The position numbers and the translations under genes are program-made. The notes beneath the pieces are model-generated. The model was not told the origin of the DNA and ran no database searches. It saw only the letters and a list, made by a program, of their open reading frames with translations. From contig JAKLZD010000070.1 in the NCBI GenBank assembly GCA_024256245.1, positions 1-15,245 on the forward strand: a stretch of 15,245 nucleotides of DNA, given 5' to 3'. This DNA is from Candidatus Methylarchaceae archaeon HK01M (GTDB taxonomy: Archaea; Thermoproteota; Nitrososphaeria; Nitrososphaerales; JACAEJ01). Below, one piece after another: positions 7,144 through 13,278 of this stretch; the stretch's first letter is position 1, and each line of letters opens with the position of its first letter.

Positions 7144-7209
7144 ATCGGATGATGTAAAGAGCTGTCTGAGCGCTTTGCGCTATGAGGTGGATTATGAGTG
7201 CTGAACGTA
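7144..7209 (+). ncRNA. C/D box sRNA, predicted guide for 2'-O-methylation of C34 in elongator tRNA-Met
   Basis: The order and spacing are those of an archaeal C/D box sRNA: C box ATGATGT (7149-7155), 10-nt spacer, D' box CTGA (7166-7169), GCGC-TTT-GCGC hairpin (7170-7180), C' box ATGAGGT (7182-7188), 12-nt spacer, D box CTGA (7201-7204). The hairpin places D' and C' as a kink-turn with a T7181-A7182-T7183 bulge and tandem G-A pairs. The 12-nt D guide GGATTATGAGTG is complementary to CACTCATAATCC, the anticodon-loop sequence expected of elongator tRNA-Met (position 30 aside). The nucleotide opposite the fifth guide base from box D is the C of anticodon CAU, that is C34. C34 methylation of this tRNA guided by C/D sRNAs is known in archaea. 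Weak points: C' is degenerate, and the outer stem is poor. A TATA-like element lies 22-32 bp upstream. Confidence 0.8.
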
Positions 7210-7262
7210 AAGGCCTATCACAATATGTTGTACCTCAGAAATTAGGTAAAAGTTGCTTTCAA

Positions 7263-7270
7263 TTTATATA
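7263..7270 (+). promoter_or_regulatory. TATA box for aIF5A
   Basis: TTTATATA lies 31-38 bp upstream of GTG 7301 (34-41 from TTG 7304). This predicts a very short leader. It lies downstream of the sRNA, so aIF5A can be transcribed independently of it. Confidence 0.45.
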
Positions 7271-7300
7271 CATCCATTTAGATAAGAAAAGTGCGTTGAG

Positions 7301-7705
7301 GTGTTGAAACTGAGCAAGCCAGTAAACCTTGGTAGTTTAAAGACAGGTTCGTATATAATGATCGATGATGAAGCTTGCAGGATAGTTTCATATGACAAGT
7401 CCAAGCCGGGCAAGCATGGGTCTGCAAAAGCAAGGGTTGTAGCGATTGGGCTCTACGATGGTGTGAAGAGGAGTATGGTGGCACCTGTGTCTAGCATGGT
7501 CCACGTTCCAATCGTGGAGAAGAGGGGCGGCCAAGTAATCGCCATTATACAAGATAAGATTCAAGTTATGGACCTTGAAACCTTTGAAGTCTTCGAGTCT
7601 CCTATGCCTGATAAGCCCGAGTTGAAAGAGAGGATCTCTTCGGGAATAGAAGTAGAGTATTGGAACGTCTTAGGAAAGAGGAAGATAATTCGCACGAAGG
7701 GCTAA
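7301..7705 (+). CDS. eif5a: Translation factor aIF5A
   Basis: aIF5A binds the ribosomal E/P region and relieves stalling, notably at proline stretches, after a lysine is converted to hypusine or deoxyhypusine. The 134-residue protein has the N-terminal SH3-like domain with the modification loop SKPGKHGSAKAR (34-45); Lys38 is the predicted modified residue. The C-terminal OB-fold runs from about 72 to the end (VEKRGGQVIAIIQDKIQVMDLETFEVFE). Length is normal for archaea. The start is GTG 7301 or TTG 7304; the frame is closed by TAA at 7283, and GAGGTG (7298-7303) touches the start. The stop codon lies inside a perfect inverted repeat. Confidence 0.96.
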   Translation: MLKLSKPVNLGSLKTGSYIMIDDEACRIVSYDKSKPGKHGSAKARVVAIGLYDGVKRSMVAPVSSMVHVPIVEKRGGQVIAIIQDKIQVMDLETFEVFESPMPDKPELKERISSGIEVEYWNVLGKRKIIRTKG

Positions 7706-7729
7706 CAATTATCGAGAATTGTTATTTTG
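7703..7729 (+). terminator. Hairpin at the aIF5A stop codon, possible terminator
   Basis: An 8-bp perfect inverted repeat, TAACAATT (7703-7710) and AATTGTTA (7717-7724), is separated by ATCGAG. It is followed by TTTTG. The stem includes the aIF5A stop codon. The stem is AT-rich, and archaea mainly terminate at T runs, so the role is tentative. Confidence 0.4.
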
Positions 7730-7743
7730 TAAATGAAGGAAAC

Positions 7744-7751
7744 TCTTAAAA
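7744..7751 (+). promoter_or_regulatory. TATA-like box for the COG2509 gene
   Basis: CTTAAAAG is 34-41 bp upstream of ATG 7785, just after the aIF5A hairpin. This is consistent with a new transcript with a leader of about ten bases. Confidence 0.35.
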
Positions 7752-7784
7752 GTATAACAGAACGTCCATTTAAAGGCAGTTTAG

Positions 7785-9149
7785 ATGGCTCATCGTAAAA
7801 GCTATGATGTGATTATTGTAGGCGCCGGTCCAGCTGGAATCTTCGCTGCTCTAGAACTTTGTGAAAAATCGGATTTAAGAATTCTCATCTTGGAGAAAGG
7901 CAAGGACATATCCAAACGTGTCCGATCTAAAAGTTCTATCCTTTGTGGTTGGGGCGGAGCAGGGGCATTCAGTGATGGTAAACTAACCTTTTCCACAGAG
8001 ACAGGAGGGTGGTTAAAGGACTACGTGGGAGAGAAGAGGTTGACGAGGCTGATTAAAGAAGTTGATGAGACCTACTTAAGGTTCATCCCTCCAACCCCCA
8101 TTTACGGTGGTGACGACGATGCCATCGCTGAGATAGCAAGAAAGGCAGCAAAGGTTGAATTGAGATTAATCCCCAGCCGTGTAAGGCATCTCGGGACCGA
8201 TCAATGTACTCAACTGCTAAAAAAGATGAGGCAAGAGATAGATGGGAAGGCAGAGGTGATCGTAGAACAATCTGTCAGTAACCTTCTTGTTCAAGGCGAC
8301 AAAGTTAAAGGTGTAAGAACCGTCGATGGAGAAGAGATTCTTGCAAAGTATATATTAGTCGCTCCAGGAAGAGGTGGGGCTGATTGGTTGAGGCATGAAG
8401 CCTCTAGACTTTGCTTAAGAACGATAAACAATCCTGTCGACATAGGTGTGAGGGTTGAAGTTCCAGCTGCTGTGATGAACGATCTTACAGATGTACTATA
8501 TGAACCTAAGTTCATCTACTACTCTAAATCTTTTGATGACAAGGTTCGGACTTTCTGTGTCTGCCCTCAAGGCTTTGTAGTAACAGAGCAACTGAACGAT
8601 ATAGTAACTGTAAATGGTCATAGCTATAAAGGAAAAAAGTCTGAAAATACGAACTTTGCAATTCTTGCTAGTACCTCATTCACAGAACCCTTTAAGGAGC
8701 CTGTAGCCTATGGTAAGTATGTGGCAAAACTTGCAAATTTGTTGGTTGGTGGTGTGATAGTACAAAGGCTTGGCGATCTCGATGTTGGTAGAAGGTCTAC
8801 ATTGGAGCGGTTAAGCAGAAGTATCGTAAAGCCTACCCTTGAGGATATAAATCCAGGGGATCTGAGCTTCGCTTTGCCGGGGCGGTATCTGAGCGATATA
8901 AAAGAGATGTTAAAAGCTCTTGATAAGATCTCTCCAGGCATATATTCTAGGCATACCCTTCTTTATGGAGTAGAAGTGAAGTTTTACTCATCGAGGCTGG
9001 AGCTTAGTGGCGTCCTTGAGACTAAGATTAGTAACCTATTCACTGCCGGAGACGGTGCAGGCATTACTCGAGGTCTTGTACAGTCATCTACCTCTGGCCT
9101 AATAGTTGCCAAGGAGATAATGAAAAGGGCTGGCACTCTCCCATCATAA
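7785..9149 (+). CDS. FAD-dependent oxidoreductase of the COG2509 family
   Basis: A 454-residue flavoprotein. A Rossmann dinucleotide-binding motif opens the protein (DVIIVGAGPAGIFAALEL, 8-25; GxGxxG at 13-18), followed by the second strand ILEKG. The family-defining SILCGWGGAGAFSDGKL (51-67) comes next. At the C-terminus LFTAGDGAGITRGLVQSSTSGLIVAKEIM (421-449) binds the FAD ribityl/phosphate. There are no membrane segments and no iron-sulfur cysteine cluster, so it is probably cytosolic. COG2509 proteins are annotated as uncharacterised FAD-dependent dehydrogenases; the substrate is unknown to me. It has its own TATA-like box upstream, and an AT-rich gap of 85 bp follows it. The start ATG is the only good one before the Rossmann strand. 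Confidence 0.87.
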   Translation: MAHRKSYDVIIVGAGPAGIFAALELCEKSDLRILILEKGKDISKRVRSKSSILCGWGGAGAFSDGKLTFSTETGGWLKDYVGEKRLTRLIKEVDETYLRFIPPTPIYGGDDDAIAEIARKAAKVELRLIPSRVRHLGTDQCTQLLKKMRQEIDGKAEVIVEQSVSNLLVQGDKVKGVRTVDGEEILAKYILVAPGRGGADWLRHEASRLCLRTINNPVDIGVRVEVPAAVMNDLTDVLYEPKFIYYSKSFDDKVRTFCVCPQGFVVTEQLNDIVTVNGHSYKGKKSENTNFAILASTSFTEPFKEPVAYGKYVAKLANLLVGGVIVQRLGDLDVGRRSTLERLSRSIVKPTLEDINPGDLSFALPGRYLSDIKEMLKALDKISPGIYSRHTLLYGVEVKFYSSRLELSGVLETKISNLFTAGDGAGITRGLVQSSTSGLIVAKEIMKRAGTLPS

Positions 9150-9200
9150 GTTTAATGATTTATTTAAAAAAATATAGTAAAATTAAATAGTAAGCTGATA

Positions 9201-9210
9201 AATTTATAAA
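9201..9210 (+). promoter_or_regulatory. TATA box for the DUF4443 gene
   Basis: AATTTATAAA is 25-34 bp upstream of TTG 9235, the expected distance for a leaderless mRNA. This supports the TTG start over ATG 9259. Confidence 0.45.
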
Positions 9211-9234
9211 ATAGTAGAGATATTAAAAAGTAAA

Positions 9235-9909
9235 TTGAACTTGTGTGAAAGTCAGAAAATGAAATTTTTAGAGGTAATCGACGAGATAACTAAAAAAATA
9301 GCGCCGGGGCAACTTCCTTCGTTTACGCCTGTTCATATATTTACCTTCATAAAAGTAGTCGGCTCGAGAGGACCTATAGGACGAGCAAAAATATCGCTTA
9401 TTCTACAATTGGGAGAGGGTGCAACCCGTACTCTGATCAAGCGTCTCCAGAGAAAGGGTGTAATAGAATCTACAAAGTTCGGTTGTATACTCACCGATTT
9501 TGGTAAGGAGATCTTTTCAGATCTAAACTCAAGAATCTCAGAAGATTTAGAGCTTATACCCTCCTCTTATTCAGTAAGTCGATTTAACATCGCAATCTTG
9601 GTCAAAGGTGCTGCGAAGGTTATAGGACAAGGGGTAGAGCAGAGGGATGCTGCCCTTAAGGTTGGTGCTTCAGGAGCCACAACGCTGGTCTACACTAATG
9701 GCAAGTTGACCATGCCTGGATTGAAGGAAAGTTTCTCTAAACATTCACCCAAGATTCATGATATACTGATAACAAAGCTAAGACCAGATGAGGGCGATTC
9801 GATAGTGATAGGAAGCGCCGATGATAAAAAAATTGCAGAGTTCGGTGCCAAGGCAGCAGCTTTAGAGACTTTAAAAAAACTTTTTGATAAAGCTCACACT
9901 AATCCCTGA
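9235..9909 (+). CDS. DUF4443 domain protein with N-terminal winged helix, putative transcriptional regulator
   Basis: The 224 residues divide into two parts. Residues about 25-100 resemble a winged-helix DNA-binding domain (PIGRAKISLILQLGEGATRTLIKRLQRKGVIES, 46-78; the LGEGATRTLIKRLQRKG piece is the recognition-helix region). Residues about 110-215 match the archaeal DUF4443 module (FNIAILVKGAAKVIGQGVEQRDAALKVGASGATTLVYTNGKLTMPG), likely a ligand-binding domain. The architecture suggests a one-component regulator; effector and targets are unknown. The TTG start is chosen because of the TATA box spacing; ATG at 9259 would remove eight residues. A bulged hairpin follows the stop codon by two bases. 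Confidence 0.75.
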   Translation: MNLCESQKMKFLEVIDEITKKIAPGQLPSFTPVHIFTFIKVVGSRGPIGRAKISLILQLGEGATRTLIKRLQRKGVIESTKFGCILTDFGKEIFSDLNSRISEDLELIPSSYSVSRFNIAILVKGAAKVIGQGVEQRDAALKVGASGATTLVYTNGKLTMPGLKESFSKHSPKIHDILITKLRPDEGDSIVIGSADDKKIAEFGAKAAALETLKKLFDKAHTNP

Positions 9910-9911
9910 TA

Positions 9912-9930
9912 GATCATCTTTATAGAGATC
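9912..9930 (+). terminator. Small bulged hairpin after the DUF4443 gene
   Basis: GATC-A-TCT (9912-9919) can pair with AGA-GATC (9924-9930) around a TTAT loop, with one bulged A. It begins two bases after the stop codon (9907-9909). No T run follows directly, so it is only a possible mRNA end structure. Confidence 0.25.
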
Positions 9931-9942
9931 AACCTAATATTA

Positions 9943-10295
9943 ATGGCCATCATGATGTTAGAAGTAATCATGCCTAAGGTAATAATAGCCGGTCCTCACA
10001 GTGGGGTTAGGAAGACTACGATTCAGGTTGGTCTTATAAGTTCTTTAAAGATGCGAGGTCTTGAAGATCAAGCTTTCAAAATCAGTCCTGACTACTTAGG
10101 TCTAAGCATCATAAAGCCATTCTTGACAGACCGTCTCGAAAGCTTGATGCTTGGCTTGAATATAATACTGTTCTTACACAAATTCATTTCGCTTACCAAC
10201 CAAGATTAGTAAAGAATTTTTTAAGGGCTTGTAAAGATTATTGCCGTTCTTGATTTTTCTTTTTATAAGACTATTGGAATGAAGAATGATCTAAT
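9943..10295 (+). pseudogene. Relic of cobyrinate a,c-diamide synthase (CobB/CbiA type), N-terminal region
   Basis: The first frame (9943-10209, 88 codons) reads VIIAGPHSGVRKTT from 9979, then SLKMRGL, FKISPDYLGL and FLTDRLESLMLG. These correspond in order to the CobB/CbiA N-terminus: IAGxHSGVGKTT P-loop, ALRxRGL, FKxGPDY, and RxSRNLDxWM. The P-loop Gly before Lys is Arg here, which should abolish ATP binding. The similarity then continues in other frames: VKNFLRACKDY (about 10207-10239) and IAVLDFSFYKTIG (about 10240-10279), equivalent to the family's DIAVIEGVMGLFDG region. A full enzyme is about 450 residues; less than half is represented, with at least two frame breaks. Intact enzyme would amidate cobyrinate in corrinoid synthesis. 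Naming is by motif memory, and the later pieces are less certain than the first. Confidence 0.6.
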
Positions 10296-10443
10296 ATGAA
10301 GAATGTAGTTTTTATTGGGTGCAGTGGGATAAATATTCGTTACTCTTCTATACGCTTTAAAAGACCATGGTTTGAAGAGATGTTTGGCAACAGCTTGCCT
10401 TGGTGGAGGGAATGCTTTATCGATGACTATGGAAAGTTCTTAA
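10296..10443 (+). pseudogene. Relic of the C-terminus of a thiolase (acetyl-CoA C-acetyltransferase family)
   Basis: From 10336 a frame reads FVTLLYALKDHGLKR and then CLATACLGGGNALSMTMES to a TAA at 10441-10443. This corresponds to the thiolase C-terminal segment: the VTLLxxLK helix, then GLATxCxGGG with its catalytic Cys, ending a few residues after the family's terminal Glu. Just upstream, in the neighbouring frame, FIGCSGINI (10311-10337) corresponds to the GHPIGxSGARI motif, with the catalytic His position already lost (Phe). So one frameshift and loss of everything N-terminal are apparent. No start codon or complete catalytic triad exists here. The next gene encodes an ADP-forming acyl-CoA synthetase subunit, a sensible partner for a former thiolase. 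Confidence 0.6.
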
Positions 10444-10524
10444 TCTTCGATCTTCAAGATAGGAGTTGCGCACCTTGCATACTCTAAATTTAACAATATG
10501 ATCATTAAGGAGAGTGTCTAGGAA

Positions 10525-11253
10525 TTGAAGATAGAACTTAAGAAAGCTTCCGAAGTGATAAGGAATGCTCTATCAATGGAGCGGCACCTGTTACTTGAAT
10601 CGGAGGCTATGGCTTTGATGGCTATGATAGGTATCTCCGTGCCGACCTTCCAGTTAGCTACCTCTATAGAAGAAGCCCAGAAGATAGCCGATGCTTTAGG
10701 CTACCCAATAGTGCTCAAAGTCGTATCCCCAGACATAATCCACAAGAGCGATGTAGGCGGCGTAAAGTTGGACATCGCCGATTCAGATCAGATCTCAGAG
10801 AAGTTTAAAGAAATTCAAGAGAGCATTAAAGAGAAAGCGCCTAATGCAAGGTTTTCTGGCATCATAGTGCATAAGATGGTACCTTCATCAACAGAGGTGG
10901 TTATAGGGGGAGTAAGGGATCGACAGTTCGGTCCAGCAGTGATGTTCGGTCTTGGCGGTATCTTCGTCGAGCTACTTAAAGATACATCCTTTAGAATCGC
11001 CCCTGTTACCAAGGATGACGCTTTGGAGATGGTCCAAGAGATAAGGGGTTACCCTCTTTTAGATGGTTATAGGGGTTCCCCAAAATTGGACGTAGAAGCC
11101 ATCTTAGATGCGATAGTGAGAATCTCTGAACTGATAGAGGCAATCAAAGAGATCGACCAGATCGACTTGAACCCTATAATGGTCTATCAGTCTGGACTGG
11201 TAGCAGTCAGTGCAAGAATAATTCTTCCCCACACAAAGGAGTCTGAAAGATGA
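10525..11253 (+). CDS. Acetate--CoA ligase (ADP-forming) beta subunit, ATP-grasp domain
   Basis: A 242-residue protein of the ATP-grasp_5 family, the separate beta subunit of archaeal ADP-forming acyl-CoA synthetases. These interconvert acyl-CoA, ADP and phosphate with acid, CoA and ATP. Residues 62-80 contain the diagnostic VLKVVSPDIIHKSDVGGV; His73 corresponds to the transiently phosphorylated beta-subunit histidine. Further family segments are VVIGGVRDRQFGPAVMFGLGGIFVELLKD and the IDLNPIMV strand near the end. The TTG start is fixed by an upstream in-frame TAG two codons earlier; AAGGAG lies 13-18 bases before it. The alpha subunit (CoA-ligase and NAD-binding domains) is not in the window. 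The gene overlaps the next by four bases. Confidence 0.88.
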   Translation: MKIELKKASEVIRNALSMERHLLLESEAMALMAMIGISVPTFQLATSIEEAQKIADALGYPIVLKVVSPDIIHKSDVGGVKLDIADSDQISEKFKEIQESIKEKAPNARFSGIIVHKMVPSSTEVVIGGVRDRQFGPAVMFGLGGIFVELLKDTSFRIAPVTKDDALEMVQEIRGYPLLDGYRGSPKLDVEAILDAIVRISELIEAIKEIDQIDLNPIMVYQSGLVAVSARIILPHTKESER

Positions 11254-12104
11254 TACCCGAAGATGAGCAGAATCTGGATGAAATAGAGCAGAGAATTTCA
11301 TCATTAATCAAATATAGGTTGAGTCTGATGGGTGAGCTCAAAAGGCTGGCCCAAAGAAGGCGTGAGCTAGGGAAGGAAACCCGAGAGACTAAGGAAAAAG
11401 AGAATGAAGAGAGAAGAACTATTTCGGAGCAATATAAATTGATGAGGCAACTCAGAGATGCACGTAGAGAATTTTTATCAAAGATAAACGAAATAAAGGG
11501 TAAGGTTGGTGAAGTCGATAAGGCGCTTAGGAGGTTCGAGAAGAGAATCTCCCATAAATCTGAAAGGTTACTTATGGAGAAGTTGGAAAAGATTGAGTGG
11601 AAGCTTCAGACAGAGCGCCTTACAAGAGATGAGGAAAAACAACTAATAGAATACATAAAGAAGTTAGAATTCGAGTTGTACCTTTGGAAGAAGGCCTATG
11701 TGATGAAGCGGGAAATGAATGAGCTCTTATCTGAAGTCGGCTCCCTAAAGAATAAACTAGATGAATTGGATTCGATGAAGACATCGATCTTGCCCGAATT
11801 GAAGAATCGTAAGGGAATGTTACACAAAATCGTGATGACTAAGCAGCAATTATTGCAGGAAGATAAAGAGATAGAGCAAGATATAGCTGAGCTTAAAGAA
11901 AACTTAGATCATATAGATGCAGAGCTATCCGAGTTGAAAGAAAGAAAAAGATTGAGGGAGAGTATTATCACGAAGCGTAAGGAGAAATTTCTGCTTGAAG
12001 AAGCTCGATCTAAAATGAAAGATAAACTCATAAAAGGCAAAAGTCTAAGTTGGGATGAGTTGAAGCTCTTATTTGAAGAAGATAAAAGTGAATCGTTTAA
12101 GTAA
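11250..12104 (+). CDS. COG1340-type coiled-coil protein
   Basis: A 284-residue, highly charged protein that is almost entirely heptad-rich helix, with long runs of Glu, Lys, Arg and Leu from residue 5 to about 265 and hardly any Gly or Pro. The central WKLQTERLTRDEEKQLIEYIKKLE (about 116-139) is the conserved core of the archaeal COG1340 family, a hairpin of two long coiled coils. These proteins are often mislabelled as phosphoserine phosphatases; there is no such domain here. No signal peptide or membrane segment is seen. The ATG overlaps the preceding stop (ATGA), so it is coupled to the acyl-CoA synthetase beta gene. Function is unknown; a structural or scaffold role is plausible. Confidence 0.8.
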   Translation: MIPEDEQNLDEIEQRISSLIKYRLSLMGELKRLAQRRRELGKETRETKEKENEERRTISEQYKLMRQLRDARREFLSKINEIKGKVGEVDKALRRFEKRISHKSERLLMEKLEKIEWKLQTERLTRDEEKQLIEYIKKLEFELYLWKKAYVMKREMNELLSEVGSLKNKLDELDSMKTSILPELKNRKGMLHKIVMTKQQLLQEDKEIEQDIAELKENLDHIDAELSELKERKRLRESIITKRKEKFLLEEARSKMKDKLIKGKSLSWDELKLLFEEDKSESFK

Positions 12105-12122
12105 TACCTGCGACTTTATTAT

Positions 12123-13277
12123 ATGAAGATTTTGACTGCGGGGCAAGGGCCGTCCAAGCTACTTGTACTTAGTGTAGATAGAGATGATGATATAGGGGTT
12201 AAGGCCAAAGTCAAGACCCCAGTAATTGGCAGAGATGCTTGCATAGAAGCAGCCACAAAGCTGTCAATTGCAGACCCTGAGGAAGCAGATGCCAACGCCA
12301 TCTTTGCAGCAGTGAAGCAATACAACGAGCTAGTAAGTAAGGGTCACGAATGTGAAGTAGCGGCGATAGCTGGATCGTCTGAAGAAGGAGTAGAAGCCGA
12401 CCAGAAATTAAGGGCTGAACTGATAGAAGTTATAAGCAGATTCAGTGCAAGCGGCATGATCTTGGTCTCGGATGGTTTTGATGATAGAGCTATCTTGCCC
12501 ATCTTATTGGGAGTGGGACCTGTTATCTCCGTGAGAAGGGTGGTCATAAAACATAGTAAAAGTTTAGAAGAATCTTATGCTGTGCTTGGGAGATACCTTA
12601 AGATGCTCGTCAGCGACCCAAAGTACTCCAAATTTTCTTTAGGGGTGCCAGGATTGTTACTTCTCGTTACAGGCCTTCTCAGTCTCTTCAATTTACTTCA
12701 ACTTGCTACACAGATAACCTCGATAATCCTTGGCATCGCTTTGATGGTATGGGGCTTCGATCTACTCAAACATACTACATCGATAGGGAAGGTGCGAATA
12801 TCGATAAAGAAGATGAGCCCATCTTCATACATTCGGCTCTTCTCTGTAGTGACGACCCTATTGGTTATATCTGTAGCTTTCTATCAAGCATTCATTTCTA
12901 TGTCGAGTTTACCTGAATATCAGGAGATTTTACGTGATTTTTCCTTGATACTGAAACATGGACCTTTGCTCTTTGGATGGTTTATGAAAGAAGCCATACC
13001 ACTAACCTGGATTGGGCTCTCGATATACTTAGGCTATTTTATGATCACCAATTGGATGAGGAAGAGTGTCAAGATCTGGCAGGATGCTTTCGCCCTTATT
13101 GTATTAGCCTTTCTCTACATACCACTCCTCGAATTTTCACAGATCTTGATAAACCCAGAGCAGAGCGTCTTTACACTCATATCACAGCTCTTATTAGGAC
13201 TCATAGTGACGTTTCTCGTTGCGGTGGTGGCGTATAGATACATTCGCTATCATAGGAAAGTAAGGCGAAGGGCTTAA
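12123..13277 (+). CDS. DUF373 family integral membrane protein
   Basis: The 384 residues match archaeal DUF373 (PF04123). The soluble N-terminal domain (1 to about 165) carries the signature LLVLSVDRDDDIGVKAKVKTPVIGR (13-37), then DPEEADANAIFAAVKQY and the GMILVSDGFDDRAILPIL motif (111-128). The C-terminal half has about six hydrophobic segments (roughly 173-193, 197-215, 237-257, 283-308, 319-340, 348-372) and ends in a basic tail (RYHRKVRRRA), predicted to lie inside the cell. It starts 18 bp after the coiled-coil gene and ends one base before uppS. DUF373 next to the cis-prenyltransferase suggests a link to polyprenyl-phosphate metabolism or glycosylation, but this is inference; no activity is known to me. 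Confidence 0.87.
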   Translation: MKILTAGQGPSKLLVLSVDRDDDIGVKAKVKTPVIGRDACIEAATKLSIADPEEADANAIFAAVKQYNELVSKGHECEVAAIAGSSEEGVEADQKLRAELIEVISRFSASGMILVSDGFDDRAILPILLGVGPVISVRRVVIKHSKSLEESYAVLGRYLKMLVSDPKYSKFSLGVPGLLLLVTGLLSLFNLLQLATQITSIILGIALMVWGFDLLKHTTSIGKVRISIKKMSPSSYIRLFSVVTTLLVISVAFYQAFISMSSLPEYQEILRDFSLILKHGPLLFGWFMKEAIPLTWIGLSIYLGYFMITNWMRKSVKIWQDAFALIVLAFLYIPLLEFSQILINPEQSVFTLISQLLLGLIVTFLVAVVAYRYIRYHRKVRRRA

Positions 13278-13278
13278 A

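Noticed and set aside
7194..7308. Small open frame on the plus strand starting ATG 7194 (or 7182) with GAGGTGGA in front, about 37-41 codons, ending just before aIF5A
   Set aside because: It runs through the C'/D half of the sRNA and the aIF5A TATA box, and its sequence resembles no family. The GAGGT is better explained as part of the C' box.
10296..10487. The 63-codon frame starting ATG 10296 as a genuine small protein
   Set aside because: Thiolase-like similarity crosses from this frame into the next one, so most of this open frame is out-of-frame read-through of a relic.
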